Positions 40,956 through 50,889 are shown, counted from the stretch's first letter. The stretch: DNA of 64,000 bases from an uncultured Peptostreptococcaceae bacterium (GCA_905235115.1 CAJOKT010000005.1:1-64000); one strand, 5' to 3'. A program made the numbers and translations. Notes: a model not told the origin generated them from the letters alone.

Positions 40956-40982
40956 GGGAGGCCCCGCACGCAGGGCTTCCCC
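40956..40982 (-). terminator. Terminator hairpin (distal) for the penicillin-binding protein gene
   Basis: GGGAGGCCC (40956-40964) pairs with GGGCTTCCC (40973-40981). On the minus strand it is followed by TGATTTTTTT. Confidence 0.7.
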
Positions 40983-40991
40983 ATAAAAAAG

Positions 40992-41017
40992 GGCCTGAAA
41001 CTTCACAGTTTCAGGCC
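40992..41017 (-). terminator. Terminator hairpin (proximal) for the penicillin-binding protein gene
   Basis: GGCCTGAAAC (40992-41001) pairs with GTTTCAGGCC (41008-41017). On the minus strand it is followed by CTTTTTT. Together with the next hairpin it makes a tandem terminator. Confidence 0.85.
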
Positions 41018-41041
41018 TCTTAAAATAATCAATATCTGTTG

Positions 41042-44000
41042 CTAGAGTCTATTGACCAGCCTATTGGGCATGTTCAGTGACAAGAGCAGTACAGGGTCGA
41101 AGAATTTGGGGACATTGACGCCGTTTCCGCCGTCTCCGTCACCTCCGCCTCCGTTCTGGAGGTCTGCGATAAGCTGGTTCAGCCTGTCAAGGATCTCCTG
41201 GGACACGTAGGCCTGGGCACCGGGTGAAAGGGCATTGTATGCAGCCTGCGCAGCATAGATGGCGTCAGCGTCTCCCGGGGTCAGGTTCATGACCATTGCA
41301 GAGAACTGCTGAGCGGCATTTCTGTCTGCTGCATCCTGAGCCTCTTTTGCTATGGCCTCTGCCAGTGCAGATTCGCATGAGGCCAATTTGTTCAAAACCG
41401 ACGATGGCACCAGAAGCTGCTGTGCAGATGTGAGGGCATTGTATGCGGCTCTTGCTGCATTGATGGCAGATGCGTTTGCTGAGGTCACTGATTCGGGTGA
41501 GGGCAGTGCATTGATCATTGAGATGACGGAATCGGCAGCCTTCTGATCAGCCTCAGCTCTTTCCGCGATATACTTCTCAAGCAGTGACTGGTACTGGCTG
41601 GCTACAGGATACTTGGAAGGATCCGAGTTATGCATGTAGCAGTATGAAGTGGGCAGTATGCTGATGGTTCCGCTCTGATACTGGGTTCCCTGGTTATCCT
41701 TGTCGGTGGTGGTGATGGAGTAACCCTTTACTGTCTCCACGTTGGGGCAGTCGGGTGTGGCCAGAAGTCCTGTGTCTTTGCAGACTGTGACCTCCATGAA
41801 CTTGGCATTTCCGCCGGCGTTCTTTTCTGTGCCCTTGGTGAAGTATTCGGTCCTGCCGCCGGCAGTCGCAGTGACAACGTTGGATGGCCTTGCGGAATAC
41901 GTTCCTCCGTGGGCCTTTTCGATCTGACTCATGATGGTGGACCAGAGCCTTGCAGCCTTGGGAGACTGCTCGCTGAGGCCCAGGTTCACGTCTGCTCCTA
42001 TCCAGACGGACGCGGTGTAGTTTGCTGTGAAGCCATCGAACCAGATATCGATGTTTTCCTTCTGGGAACCGGATGTTCCGGTCTTGCCTCCGACCACTTC
42101 GCCGTTGATCTTGGCATTGCCTGCGATCCCCTGATATACGACGGACTGGAGAATGTCTCTCATGATCCATGCAACACCGGGATCCAGGACCTGTGTCTCG
42201 GTCCTTTCGGGTTCCATGATAACGTTGCCGTTTCTGTCTGTGACCTGGGTATATGTGAAGTAACTCTTGTGTACTCCGTCATTTACGAAGGTGGAGTAGG
42301 CGGATGCCATGTCCAGAGTGGTAACTCCGTTGGTCATAGCTCCCAGTCCGAGAGCAGCCAGGTTCACATCGTTGACTTCACCGTCTCCAACGAGAGTGGA
42401 GATACCGAAGTTCGAAACATTCTGATATGCGTAGTCAACGCCGACCTGGGCAAGGATCTTTATGGCGCATGTATTGATGGACTGCTGGAGAGCGGTCCTG
42501 AAGGTCTGCGCACCGGAGTAATTCTTGCTGGCATTCTTTGGCCATTCATCCCCCTTGACTGTCATCTTTTCGTCGATCACCACGGATGCGGCTGTGATGT
42601 AGTCGCCCCAGAGGTTGACTCCCTGAGCATCGTATCCGGTCTTGACGTACTCCCATTTTTTGCTGGCCGCTGCCAGTTCAAATGATTTCTGAAGGGCAGA
42701 GGAGTATACCGAAAGAGGCTTGATGGAGGAGCCGGGCTGCCGGGGCCTGATGGCGCGGTTGTACAGGAGCTTGCCTGTCTGTCCGCGTCCGCCGATCATT
42801 GCCACCACGGCACCGGTCGAGTTGTCGATGACGGTCATGGCGGACTGAGGCTGGACAGCCTCTGTCTTTAAGGTGAATTTGGTAGTGTACAGATTGCCGT
42901 TTGAATCGATCTGAAGAGTCTCAGGGCTCTTTTCAAAGAGTTCGGGGCTCAGAAGAATGTTGTTCTCATCTGTGAGCGTTGCATAGGCGGAAAGACCGTT
43001 CAGGTAGGCTCCGTCTATGATGTACATGTATCCGTCCACCCATCTGTACAGTTTAGGCATCTCTACGGAGATGGACTGCGTGCCGTTTGACTCGGTGACG
43101 TAGAATCTCAGTCTCTTGCCGAATACCAGCTCGATGTCGCCGTTCTCGTTCCTCAGCCATTCATCGGGTTTGAACAGGAAAGTATTCTCATTGATGTAAT
43201 TGTCATACTTGTAAAGCATGACGTTTCCGTCAGGTTTAAGAATGTTGCCGGCGGAGTCCGTAGTGTAGTAATAAGGCTGCGGGAAGTTGGAATATACGGC
43301 GAATTCCTTTTCCAGTACGGACTGGGCCTGAGGATCCATGGTGCTGAATATCTTAAGGCCTCCGTTGTAGACCAGGTTGGTGGCGGTGGCTTCGTCATAG
43401 CCGAACTGCTTCTGGAAGTCTTCAATTACCGAAGAGACCACGAAGTCAGCAAAATAGTTGGTCTGGATAACGTCCGTATCCCTGTGGGGGTGCACCATCT
43501 CCTGGATGCTGAAGTCTATGGCTCCGTCGTATTCTTCCTGGGTGATATATCCCTGCTCAAGCATGAGGGCGAGGCAGTACTTCATACGGTCTGAACATGC
43601 ATCGTTCCAGCAGTAAGCAAACTCGCTGTCGGTGTAGAGCACCTTATCCGCATAATCTCCCAGCTGGTCAGGATAAAGCCTGAGCACCAGAGCATAGGCG
43701 GAAGGTCTCTGGGGAAGGGTGGCCAGTGCAGCCGCTTCCTGAAGGGTAAGTTCGCTTACGCTTTTATCGAAATATGCGGTGGCTGCGGACTGGATCCCCC
43801 AGCCGGCACCGAAGTTGATGGTGTTGAGATATGCTTCCAGGATCTGGTCCTTGGACAGGTTCTTTTCCAGAAGATAGGCGTAGTATGCCTCCTGGATCTT
43901 CCTGGTCATTGAACGGACGGACATGGTTTCCTCCAGGTAAAGATTTCTTGCCAGCTGCTGGGTTATGGTGGAAGTACCTGATATGGACCCGCCGTGGAAC

Positions 44001-44464
44001 AGTTTGTCCCTGATGGCTCCGAAGATCCTTATTATGTTGAAGCCGTGGTGACTCCTGAAGGTCTTGTCCTCCAGGGCGATGAAGGCATTCTGCACGTGGG
44101 CAGGGATCTTATCTATGGTAACGATGGTACGGTCCTGATCTCCGAATATGTTGTCGATGACCTGGCCGGTGGAGTCGTAAACAGTGGATGTCTGAGAGAG
44201 GAGACTGTAGATGTCGTCAGTCTGGATCTCAGGGGTATCTCTTATGATGTTCCCCACGTATACCACCACGGCTATGCATGCGATCAGTGCGAGGATCACA
44301 AGGGCCGCGAAGATCTTAAGCAGGATATGCTTTTTTTTCTTTTTCTTGACTTTTTTCTTCCTACTGACGGAAGCCTGAGCCTGTTCTTCAACGGCCACGG
44401 CATTTTCTTCCCTGACCACAGTCTGCTCAGCGCCTGCTTCAGTTTTTGTGTTCTTTTTTCTCAT
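41042..44464 (-). CDS. Class A penicillin-binding protein (PBP1A type)
   Basis: The 1140-residue bifunctional peptidoglycan synthase has a short basic cytoplasmic end (KKKVKKKKKKH) and a membrane helix at about 50-70. The GT51 glycosyltransferase shows EDKTFRSHHGF and GTSTITQQLARNLYLE. The transpeptidase has PGSSIKPLSVY (SxxK), QSINTCAI (SxN) and GGKTGTSG (KTG). A long insert lies between them. After about residue 960 two modules of about 60 residues repeat (INAARAAYNALTSAQQLLV and IYAAQAAYNALSPGAQAYV), followed by a Gly/Asp-rich end. ATG 44464 is chosen because AGGTGGGG lies 9 bases upstream; an in-frame GTG lies 15 bases further out. It is monocistronic with tandem terminators. Confidence 0.94.
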   Translation of the reverse strand: MRKKNTKTEAGAEQTVVREENAVAVEEQAQASVSRKKKVKKKKKKHILLKIFAALVILALIACIAVVVYVGNIIRDTPEIQTDDIYSLLSQTSTVYDSTGQVIDNIFGDQDRTIVTIDKIPAHVQNAFIALEDKTFRSHHGFNIIRIFGAIRDKLFHGGSISGTSTITQQLARNLYLEETMSVRSMTRKIQEAYYAYLLEKNLSKDQILEAYLNTINFGAGWGIQSAATAYFDKSVSELTLQEAAALATLPQRPSAYALVLRLYPDQLGDYADKVLYTDSEFAYCWNDACSDRMKYCLALMLEQGYITQEEYDGAIDFSIQEMVHPHRDTDVIQTNYFADFVVSSVIEDFQKQFGYDEATATNLVYNGGLKIFSTMDPQAQSVLEKEFAVYSNFPQPYYYTTDSAGNILKPDGNVMLYKYDNYINENTFLFKPDEWLRNENGDIELVFGKRLRFYVTESNGTQSISVEMPKLYRWVDGYMYIIDGAYLNGLSAYATLTDENNILLSPELFEKSPETLQIDSNGNLYTTKFTLKTEAVQPQSAMTVIDNSTGAVVAMIGGRGQTGKLLYNRAIRPRQPGSSIKPLSVYSSALQKSFELAAASKKWEYVKTGYDAQGVNLWGDYITAASVVIDEKMTVKGDEWPKNASKNYSGAQTFRTALQQSINTCAIKILAQVGVDYAYQNVSNFGISTLVGDGEVNDVNLAALGLGAMTNGVTTLDMASAYSTFVNDGVHKSYFTYTQVTDRNGNVIMEPERTETQVLDPGVAWIMRDILQSVVYQGIAGNAKINGEVVGGKTGTSGSQKENIDIWFDGFTANYTASVWIGADVNLGLSEQSPKAARLWSTIMSQIEKAHGGTYSARPSNVVTATAGGRTEYFTKGTEKNAGGNAKFMEVTVCKDTGLLATPDCPNVETVKGYSITTTDKDNQGTQYQSGTISILPTSYCYMHNSDPSKYPVASQYQSLLEKYIAERAEADQKAADSVISMINALPSPESVTSANASAINAARAAYNALTSAQQLLVPSSVLNKLASCESALAEAIAKEAQDAADRNAAQQFSAMVMNLTPGDADAIYAAQAAYNALSPGAQAYVSQEILDRLNQLIADLQNGGGGDGDGGNGVNVPKFFDPVLLLSLNMPNRLVNRL

Positions 44465-44526
44465 ATTGAAATTCCCCACCTTTCTTTTTCCAAAAAACCT
44501 CTGCGAATATATAAATATTCTCCGAC

Positions 44527-44556
44527 ATTATATCACAACATCCGGCACATTGTAAA
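44527..44556 (-). promoter_or_regulatory. Promoter of the penicillin-binding protein gene
   Basis: On the minus strand, -35 TTTACA (44556-44551), 18 bases, -10 TATAAT (44532-44527). The -35 box overlaps that of the divergent comEC promoter. Confidence 0.7.
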
Positions 44557-44578
44557 TCGTTTATGGGAGCAATATAAT
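44550..44578 (+). promoter_or_regulatory. comEC promoter
   Basis: -35 TTGTAA (44550-44555), 17 bases, -10 TATAAT (44573-44578), 33 bases before the ATG at 44612. Confidence 0.75.
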
Positions 44579-44611
44579 AGGCGGCAGCAACAGGGTCAAG
44601 GGGGGTGCCGG

Positions 44612-46729
44612 ATGATCAGAAGGAAGATGTTTACTGCGGCCGTTTACATGGTGGTATGTCTGTATATCCTGCTTTCGCTTGCGCCGGATCTTTTCGTGCC
44701 GGAGGCCGCAGTCCCGGATATGAAGCCTGTCATGCATTACGGGAGAGTTACCGGCATAACAAGGAATGACAGCAGCACGGTATTCATAATACGAGATGAG
44801 AGGGGATTCAAGGTAAAGCTGGCGTATTACGGGGAAATGCCTGTGGGGGCAGAATACATGGGAAGCGAGGTGGCCTATAAAGCTGCCCTCAGCCTGCCCA
44901 GGGAAAGGAGGAATCCTCACTGCTACGATGAAAAGATGGTGCTGAGGAGCGAGGGCGTCTTTCTCAAGGGCTATGTAAACGAGCGGCCTGAAATAAGGGG
45001 GCGGAGAGGGGTAACGGCAGCATATTCAGCATTTCTCTATGAGCAAAAGATCCGTTTTGAGGATGCTCTCCCCGAGGATGTCAGGGGCGTGATCTCGGGG
45101 ATGATCTTCGGAGACACTTCGGACATTCCGGAGGACGTGAAGGAAGACTTCAGAAGAAACGGCACGGCTCACATACTGGCGGTTTCGGGCCTTCACCTCG
45201 GGATCCTTTACAAGATATATGAAAAGATCAAGGGCTCATCATCAGGCCCGGCTTCTCTTGCGGTGATCATATTTCTTTTATATTCATACGGTACTCTGTG
45301 CATGTGGAGACCTTCAGTTGTGAGAGCAGGGACAATGATCCTGATGAAGGCCTCTTCCAAGACCTTCAGGCTGAGATACGACAGCCTGACTGCACTGAGC
45401 TTAGCGGCGGTGATCCTGATGGCGATACGCCCATATGTGATCTTCGGAAACGGTTTCATATTAAGTTTCCTGGCGATCCTGGGAATCAAGATCGTGATCA
45501 GGATGCTTCCGGAGAAGATCCCTGACTTCATAGCCTCCGGACTTGCGGTGAATCTGGTGCTGACTCTTTATCAGGCATACGCTTTCAACTATGTGTCGCC
45601 TGTGTCTGTACTGATAAATATACCTGCTATCTATCTGGCAGGAATCGGTATTCCGCTTTCCATGGGGGCTTTCGGACTGTCTGCTGCTGCAGGACTGCCG
45701 GCGGTACCTGATCTTGTGACATCTGCTGTCAGGGTATGTGCAGTATCGGTGACCAGGCTTCTGGTCAGCTTCAACTCCATACCGGGGACATGGGGAACAG
45801 TGTCGCTGGATGTAAAAAACCCGCCTCTCCCGCTGACGGTGATGGTGATAGCAGGGATGATGTTCTGCGGATCAGAATATTTCGACTTGATAAGGCTGAG
45901 GAAACTGAAGAAAAAGGGAGCAAGGTTTTTTGCGGTGATATGTGGGCTGGCACTGGTGTCAGGCGCCGCGGTGTATGATCCGATAACCTACGATGAGGTG
46001 GTCTTCGTGGACGTAGGTCAGGGAGCCTGCGTCAGGATCAGCGCCGGGGGAAATGATGTACTGATCGACGGAGGCGGAAGCTATGAGTTCAATATCGGAA
46101 AGAATACCCTGAAGCCCTATCTTCTGAAGAACGGAGCCTCCGATCTGGATCTGGCACTGGCCACACACGAAGACCTGGATCACATCCGGGGGCTCAGAGA
46201 ACTTAATGACTGCTTCAAAGTCAAAAACTTCATCATGGGATCGGTGAGAGGCGACAGTTTCTGTCTGGGCCACGGGGTCGAGATAAGGACCATGTGGCCC
46301 CTTGAGCTTATTCCCGGTAAGAAGCAGGAAAACGCGGACTCCTCGGTGTTCATGGTGGATTACAGAGGTGTAAGGATACTGATCATGGGGGACCTGGACA
46401 CGGAGGGCGAGGGGAAAATGGTCAGCGCATACCGTGAGGCAGGGGAAGCGGACCTCCTTAAAGCGGACGTTATCAGCATCGGCCACCACGGGAGCAGGTA
46501 TTCCACATCGGAGGAGCTTTTGGATGCTGTGGATCCGGATCTGGCAGTGATACAGGTGGGAAAGAACAACTATGGGCATCCCTCAAAGGAGGTCCTGGAG
46601 AAGCTGGATGCCAGAGGGATCAGAGTCATAAGAAATGACATTTCAGGTGCCGTCGGTCTGGATATATCCGCAGGAAGAAGGGGCGTGAGCCGCATCAAAA
46701 AAGTCCACGCCGAGACCGGGCAACATTGA
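44612..46729 (+). CDS. comEC: DNA internalisation channel ComEC/Rec2
   Basis: ComEC forms the membrane channel for single-stranded DNA uptake. The 705-residue protein starts with membrane helices and a DUF4131/OB-like region, then the Competence domain with GMIFGDTSDIPEDVKEDFRRNG, HILAVSGLHLGIL and many helices. The C-terminal metallo-beta-lactamase domain has VVFVDVGQGACVRI, LIDGGGSYE, THEDLDHIRGL and SIGHHGSRYSTSEELL. ATG 44612 follows AAGGGGGG. No comEA precedes it, as it would in Bacillus. holA follows, as is common. Confidence 0.95.
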   Translation: MIRRKMFTAAVYMVVCLYILLSLAPDLFVPEAAVPDMKPVMHYGRVTGITRNDSSTVFIIRDERGFKVKLAYYGEMPVGAEYMGSEVAYKAALSLPRERRNPHCYDEKMVLRSEGVFLKGYVNERPEIRGRRGVTAAYSAFLYEQKIRFEDALPEDVRGVISGMIFGDTSDIPEDVKEDFRRNGTAHILAVSGLHLGILYKIYEKIKGSSSGPASLAVIIFLLYSYGTLCMWRPSVVRAGTMILMKASSKTFRLRYDSLTALSLAAVILMAIRPYVIFGNGFILSFLAILGIKIVIRMLPEKIPDFIASGLAVNLVLTLYQAYAFNYVSPVSVLINIPAIYLAGIGIPLSMGAFGLSAAAGLPAVPDLVTSAVRVCAVSVTRLLVSFNSIPGTWGTVSLDVKNPPLPLTVMVIAGMMFCGSEYFDLIRLRKLKKKGARFFAVICGLALVSGAAVYDPITYDEVVFVDVGQGACVRISAGGNDVLIDGGGSYEFNIGKNTLKPYLLKNGASDLDLALATHEDLDHIRGLRELNDCFKVKNFIMGSVRGDSFCLGHGVEIRTMWPLELIPGKKQENADSSVFMVDYRGVRILIMGDLDTEGEGKMVSAYREAGEADLLKADVISIGHHGSRYSTSEELLDAVDPDLAVIQVGKNNYGHPSKEVLEKLDARGIRVIRNDISGAVGLDISAGRRGVSRIKKVHAETGQH

Positions 46730-46755
46730 CAAGGCACATGCTTAAAGAGTAAAAT
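46726..46755 (+). promoter_or_regulatory. holA promoter
   Basis: -35 TTGACA (46726-46731), 18 bases, -10 TAAAAT (46750-46755). The -35 box includes the comEC stop codon. Confidence 0.7.
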
Positions 46756-46781
46756 CAGGACATATCCAAGAGGAGCAAAAG

Positions 46782-47858
46782 ATGCAGAACGACCGTTTTG
46801 AAAACAAGGAACATGCCTTCAAGACTTTTGCAAAGGACCTGAATAACGGAGATATAGCGCCAGTTATGTATTTCTATGGTTCTGAGGAATATCTGATCGA
46901 GTGGGCGGTGAAGGAGACTGCCAAAAAATGTCTTCCCCGCGACTCGGCCGGAATGGACCTGGAGGAACCGGATGCGGAGACGGCAACACCCCGGGAGATC
47001 GTGAATTCATGCGAGATGTTCAGCATGTTCGGGTCCAAAAGGATGGTCTGGGTCAGGGAGCCCGCGGCATTAAAGGCAGATAACGCCTCGGGCTACGGTG
47101 AAAAGGGCCTTGAGATCATCGAGAGATATCTCAGTGACCCCAACAGTCAGACGGTCCTCATCTTCAGTTCCCACGAGGTCAGAAATGACCCTAAGGACAG
47201 GAAGGAAAAGAAGACCAAACTGAACGCTCTCCTGCTTAAATATGCCAAGTGCTACGATTTCTGTCCTCTGGACAGGAAGACCCTTCGAGCCTACATAAAG
47301 AAGAGACTCAAAGGAGCAGGATGTGTCATGAGCGACGCGGACTGCGATTATCTCATAGATGCAACAGGCTACTACCACAGAGAGAGCGAGTACAGGATCC
47401 TGGACCTCAACTCAGATCTGGACAAGATAGTGGCTCTCTCGGAGGAGACAGCCGGGAGGAATGAAATAGATGAAGCGGTCCTTGGGGACATGGATACATA
47501 TATCTTCGGCTTCCTGGATTATCTTTCACAGAACAGGAAGTCCGATGCCTTCCTGCTTCTGAGCAACATGCTTTCCGCAAAGAGGGATGTGTTCGCCATT
47601 CTCGGAAGCCTAATCAACCAGTTCGAACTGATGACCGAGGTGAAGGAGATGAAGGAGAATGCTGTGGATCTTGCCACAATGTCCAGAGAACTCAAGGTCC
47701 ACGAATTCAGGATCAGAAAGTCCATGACCGCCGGGAACCGCATGAGTCTGGACCGCCTTAAGAAGATCCTGATAGATCTCTACGAGACTGATGCGGCAAT
47801 CAAGAGGGGAGATATCGAAGGGAGCATGGCGCTGGAACTTCTGGTTGGGAGGATCTGA
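46782..47858 (+). CDS. holA: DNA polymerase III delta subunit
   Basis: HolA is the clamp-loader subunit that opens the sliding clamp. The 358-residue protein fits the family: PVMYFYGSEEYLIEWAVKE, EMFSMFGSKRMVWVREP, LIFSSHEVRNDPKDRK, the lid (CPLDRKTLRAYIKKRL) and the C-terminal collar (DVFAILGSLINQFELM, RLKKILIDLYETDAAIKRGD). Usually rpsT lies beside holA, but here an EamA permease gene follows 3 bases later. Confidence 0.93.
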   Translation: MQNDRFENKEHAFKTFAKDLNNGDIAPVMYFYGSEEYLIEWAVKETAKKCLPRDSAGMDLEEPDAETATPREIVNSCEMFSMFGSKRMVWVREPAALKADNASGYGEKGLEIIERYLSDPNSQTVLIFSSHEVRNDPKDRKEKKTKLNALLLKYAKCYDFCPLDRKTLRAYIKKRLKGAGCVMSDADCDYLIDATGYYHRESEYRILDLNSDLDKIVALSEETAGRNEIDEAVLGDMDTYIFGFLDYLSQNRKSDAFLLLSNMLSAKRDVFAILGSLINQFELMTEVKEMKENAVDLATMSRELKVHEFRIRKSMTAGNRMSLDRLKKILIDLYETDAAIKRGDIEGSMALELLVGRI

Positions 47859-47861
47859 TCC

Positions 47862-48758
47862 ATGGACAGATCGAAGCAGTTAAGAGCTGACCTCCAGCTT
47901 CTTTTAATAACCTTCTGCTGGGGAATATCATACGTTTTTACAAATCTTTGTCTTCGGGAGATGAGTCCCATGATGCTTCTGGCCTACAGGTTCCTCATAG
48001 GATTTTTTGCGGTGGCCTTGATCTTTCGCAAAAATCTCCTGCACCTGAACAAGATCACTTTTAAGTACTCGCTTGTTTGCGCGGCCTCTCTTTTCGTAAC
48101 CTACGCCACCGTCACCTACGGGCAGCTTTACACCACATCCACCAAGGCCAGCTTCCTGTGCGCACTGACCACCATACTCACGCCTATACTGGCGTTTTTT
48201 GTGCTTAAACAAAAGCAGGATAAAAGTCTGATCATAGCTGTGGTGATCTGTTTCGTGGGAATAGTGCTCATGACTCTGAGTGAAGGATTCATCCTGGACA
48301 GGACGGAACTGAAAGGGGACATCCTCTGCATCATCTGCGCTGTCACATACGCGATAAATCTCCTGACGGTGGAAAAAAGCGTGCGGACGGAAGGTGTGGA
48401 TGCAGTGGGACTCGGAGCGTCACAGCTTCTGATCGTGGGGCTCCTGAACCTTACGGCTGCAGCGGTAAAACGTGAATTGGTGCTTCCCAAAGACCCTGCG
48501 GTGTGGGGAATGGTGCTGGTGCTGTCGCTTTTGTGTACGGCTCTTGCTATGGTGCTTCAGCCGGTGGCTCAGATGCACACCACAGCCTCCCACGTGGGGG
48601 TGATCTATGCGCTGGAGCCGGTATTTTCAGCTATAGCCGCCATGCTTATACTCCACGAGTTCATGTCTTTTCAGAACTACATAGGTGCTGCTCTCATGCT
48701 GATCAGCATCCTCATAATGGAGATCGACTGGAGCAAAATAAAAAAGAGAGCAGGCTGA
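47862..48758 (+). CDS. EamA/DMT-family permease
   Basis: The 298-residue protein has ten predicted membrane helices in two EamA halves. The first contains LLLITFCWGISYVFTNLCL and the second ILCIICAVTYAINLL; between them lies the YATVTYGQLYTTSTKASFL region. Members export or import amino acids, nucleobases or other metabolites, and the substrate is not predictable. It starts 3 bases after holA and ends facing the convergent recN with no clear terminator between. Confidence 0.88.
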   Translation: MDRSKQLRADLQLLLITFCWGISYVFTNLCLREMSPMMLLAYRFLIGFFAVALIFRKNLLHLNKITFKYSLVCAASLFVTYATVTYGQLYTTSTKASFLCALTTILTPILAFFVLKQKQDKSLIIAVVICFVGIVLMTLSEGFILDRTELKGDILCIICAVTYAINLLTVEKSVRTEGVDAVGLGASQLLIVGLLNLTAAAVKRELVLPKDPAVWGMVLVLSLLCTALAMVLQPVAQMHTTASHVGVIYALEPVFSAIAAMLILHEFMSFQNYIGAALMLISILIMEIDWSKIKKRAG

Positions 48759-48792
48759 CCGGCTATTCCTGCTCCCTGAGTGTATCCCGGTC

Positions 48793-50409
48793 CTATTTGC
48801 TCTCTTCTATAAGCTCTTTCGAGGAGATCAAGGAATTCTCCGTTATTCTGGAGCCGCTGATCAGACGGGCGATCTCGCTGATCTTCTCATCATCACTTAA
48901 ATGTTCCATGCGGGTGGAGGCTGAATGCTCTCCACTCTCTTTTATTATTCTGAAGTTGTGGTCTCCTGCGGCGGCTATCTGGGGCAGGTGAGTGATGCAG
49001 ATCACCTGGCGCTCCCGGGCGATGGACCTCAGCTTACGGGCGACAACGGAAGCAGTGTAGCCTGAGATCCCGCTGTCTATCTCATCGAAGATGACCGTGG
49101 GAACTGAGTCGTAGGAGGTGATCACATCCCTGAAGGCAAGCATTATCCTGGATATCTCTCCGCCTGACGCGATCCTGTAAAGGGGCTTTAATGGCTCCCC
49201 CTTGTTGGTAGAGATCAAGATCTCCACGTTGTCCAGCCCGTCCTCCTGAGGCTGCTCAAGAGGGGAGATCTGTATCTTAAGATCGGTGTCGTTGAAGTTC
49301 AGTTCCTTGAGTTCATTGATGATCCTGACCTCAAGTTCTGACGCGGCTTCCCGGCGCTTCTCAGTAAGGACTCTGCAGGATTCCAGGAGGATGTTTCTCT
49401 TTTCCAGAAGGTCCTTTTTAAGGGCTGCTTCCTCGTTGTCGAAGTTCTCCACTGAACGGATCTTCTGATCCAGTTCGTCCTTGTATGAAAGGATGCCCGG
49501 AATGTCCGGGGAATATTTTCTCTTCAGGCTGTCTATTAAGGAGAGCCTGGAGATCGCCTTGTCCAGATCCTCCCCGGAAAAATTCAGGGTCTCTGTGATG
49601 CGGGCTATGGCGGAGGAGACATCTTCCAGATCATAGTAGATCCCGTCCAGCTTACCGCTGAGCTCCGACAGCCTTCCGGACACGGATGATACGGATTCCA
49701 GCGAAGATCTGGCTCTGGAGATAAGATCCATTCCCGCTCCGTCAGAGGAGAGGCATGATGAGGCATTGGAAAGGGCCTCATAGATCTTCCCGGAGTTTTT
49801 CATGACTGAGATCTTCTGCTCAAGTTCATCGTCCTCGCCGGGGACCAGCGCGGCTCTTCCTATTTCAGAGGATTCGAATCTATAGAAATCCAGATCTCTG
49901 GCTGTCTTCTTCCTGAGATTCATGAGAGCGATCAGGCGTGATCTTGATTCGGAATATGCTCTGAAATCTTTTGCCACGGCTTCCCTGGGGCCGGAGGTGA
50001 GCTCAGGCTTGTAGCTGTCCAGAAGCTGTATGTGGGATGCCGGGTCCAGAAGGGTCTGGCTGTCATACTGGCCGTGGATGTCCGCCATTCTGCGGGAAAG
50101 TTCATTGAGTTTGGCAAGGGTCACGGCTTCGCCGTTAAGCTTGCAGACGTTCTTGCCCTGGCGGTTGATCTCTCTGTGAAGGACGATCTCCTCACCGTCA
50201 AGTTCGCCAAGGATCTCCACCACAGCTCTGTCTGTACCGGTCCTTATGCACGACGAATCAGCCCGGCTTCCGAGAGCCAGGCTGACTGCTTCGATAACGA
50301 CAGATTTTCCGGCTCCCGTTTCTCCGGTGAAAACGTTGAGCCCGTCATAGATGTCGGCTTCGATATCCTCGATGAGGACGAAGTTTTTGATATGGATATG
50401 GTTGATCAT
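48793..50409 (-). CDS. recN: DNA repair protein RecN
   Basis: RecN is an SMC-like ATPase acting early in double-strand break repair. The 538-residue protein has Walker A GETGAGKSVVIEAV at residues 30-43, a coiled-coil middle, and the C-terminal signature ASGGEISRIMLAFRDV with Walker B VIFDEIDSGISG. It is slightly shorter than the usual 550-570. It lies 21 bases downstream of argR in the same direction, a conserved pair in Firmicutes. Confidence 0.95.
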   Translation of the reverse strand: MINHIHIKNFVLIEDIEADIYDGLNVFTGETGAGKSVVIEAVSLALGSRADSSCIRTGTDRAVVEILGELDGEEIVLHREINRQGKNVCKLNGEAVTLAKLNELSRRMADIHGQYDSQTLLDPASHIQLLDSYKPELTSGPREAVAKDFRAYSESRSRLIALMNLRKKTARDLDFYRFESSEIGRAALVPGEDDELEQKISVMKNSGKIYEALSNASSCLSSDGAGMDLISRARSSLESVSSVSGRLSELSGKLDGIYYDLEDVSSAIARITETLNFSGEDLDKAISRLSLIDSLKRKYSPDIPGILSYKDELDQKIRSVENFDNEEAALKKDLLEKRNILLESCRVLTEKRREAASELEVRIINELKELNFNDTDLKIQISPLEQPQEDGLDNVEILISTNKGEPLKPLYRIASGGEISRIMLAFRDVITSYDSVPTVIFDEIDSGISGYTASVVARKLRSIARERQVICITHLPQIAAAGDHNFRIIKESGEHSASTRMEHLSDDEKISEIARLISGSRITENSLISSKELIEESK

Positions 50410-50430
50410 GAAAAGCTAAAGTAACTGTCT

Positions 50431-50889
50431 TCAGTCATTGCCCTTAAGGATACGGTTGAATTCCTGGATGATGGCAGGAACGTTTGACTTCTGGTCCACA
50501 GCGATGAATAGGGTATTGTCACCGGCGATGGATCCCACGATATGGGCGATGCCGGAAGTATCCACGGCTTCTCCCGCAGCATTGCCGCAGCCGGACAGGG
50601 TCTTGACCACAATGATGTTTTCGGCACTTTCGATGGAGACCACCGTATGCCTGAGGATCTTCTCGAACCTCTCCTTAAGCGGCAGGTCGTTGGAGCGGTT
50701 AACTGTGTAGCGGTACTTGCCGTCAGGGGAAAGCGCCTTCACCAGCTGCAGCTCTTTGATATCTCTGGAGATGGTGGCCTGAGTCACCTCAAAGCCCTCA
50801 TCCTTAAGCATGGACGCCAGCTTGTCCTGTGTATCCACATCATTGTTTTCGATGATCTCGATGATCTTGTTTTGTCTCATGTAACGCAT
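50431..50889 (-). CDS. argR: Arginine repressor ArgR
   Basis: The 152-residue protein has an N-terminal winged helix (RQNKIIEIIENNDVDTQDKL, VTQATISRDIKELQLVK) and a C-terminal hexamerisation and arginine-binding domain (KTLSGCGNAAGEAVD, IVGSIAGDNTLFIAV). It senses arginine and represses its biosynthesis genes. The start MRYMRQN follows AGAGGTGG on the minus strand. No arginine genes occur in the window. Confidence 0.95.
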   Translation of the reverse strand: MRYMRQNKIIEIIENNDVDTQDKLASMLKDEGFEVTQATISRDIKELQLVKALSPDGKYRYTVNRSNDLPLKERFEKILRHTVVSIESAENIIVVKTLSGCGNAAGEAVDTSGIAHIVGSIAGDNTLFIAVDQKSNVPAIIQEFNRILKGND

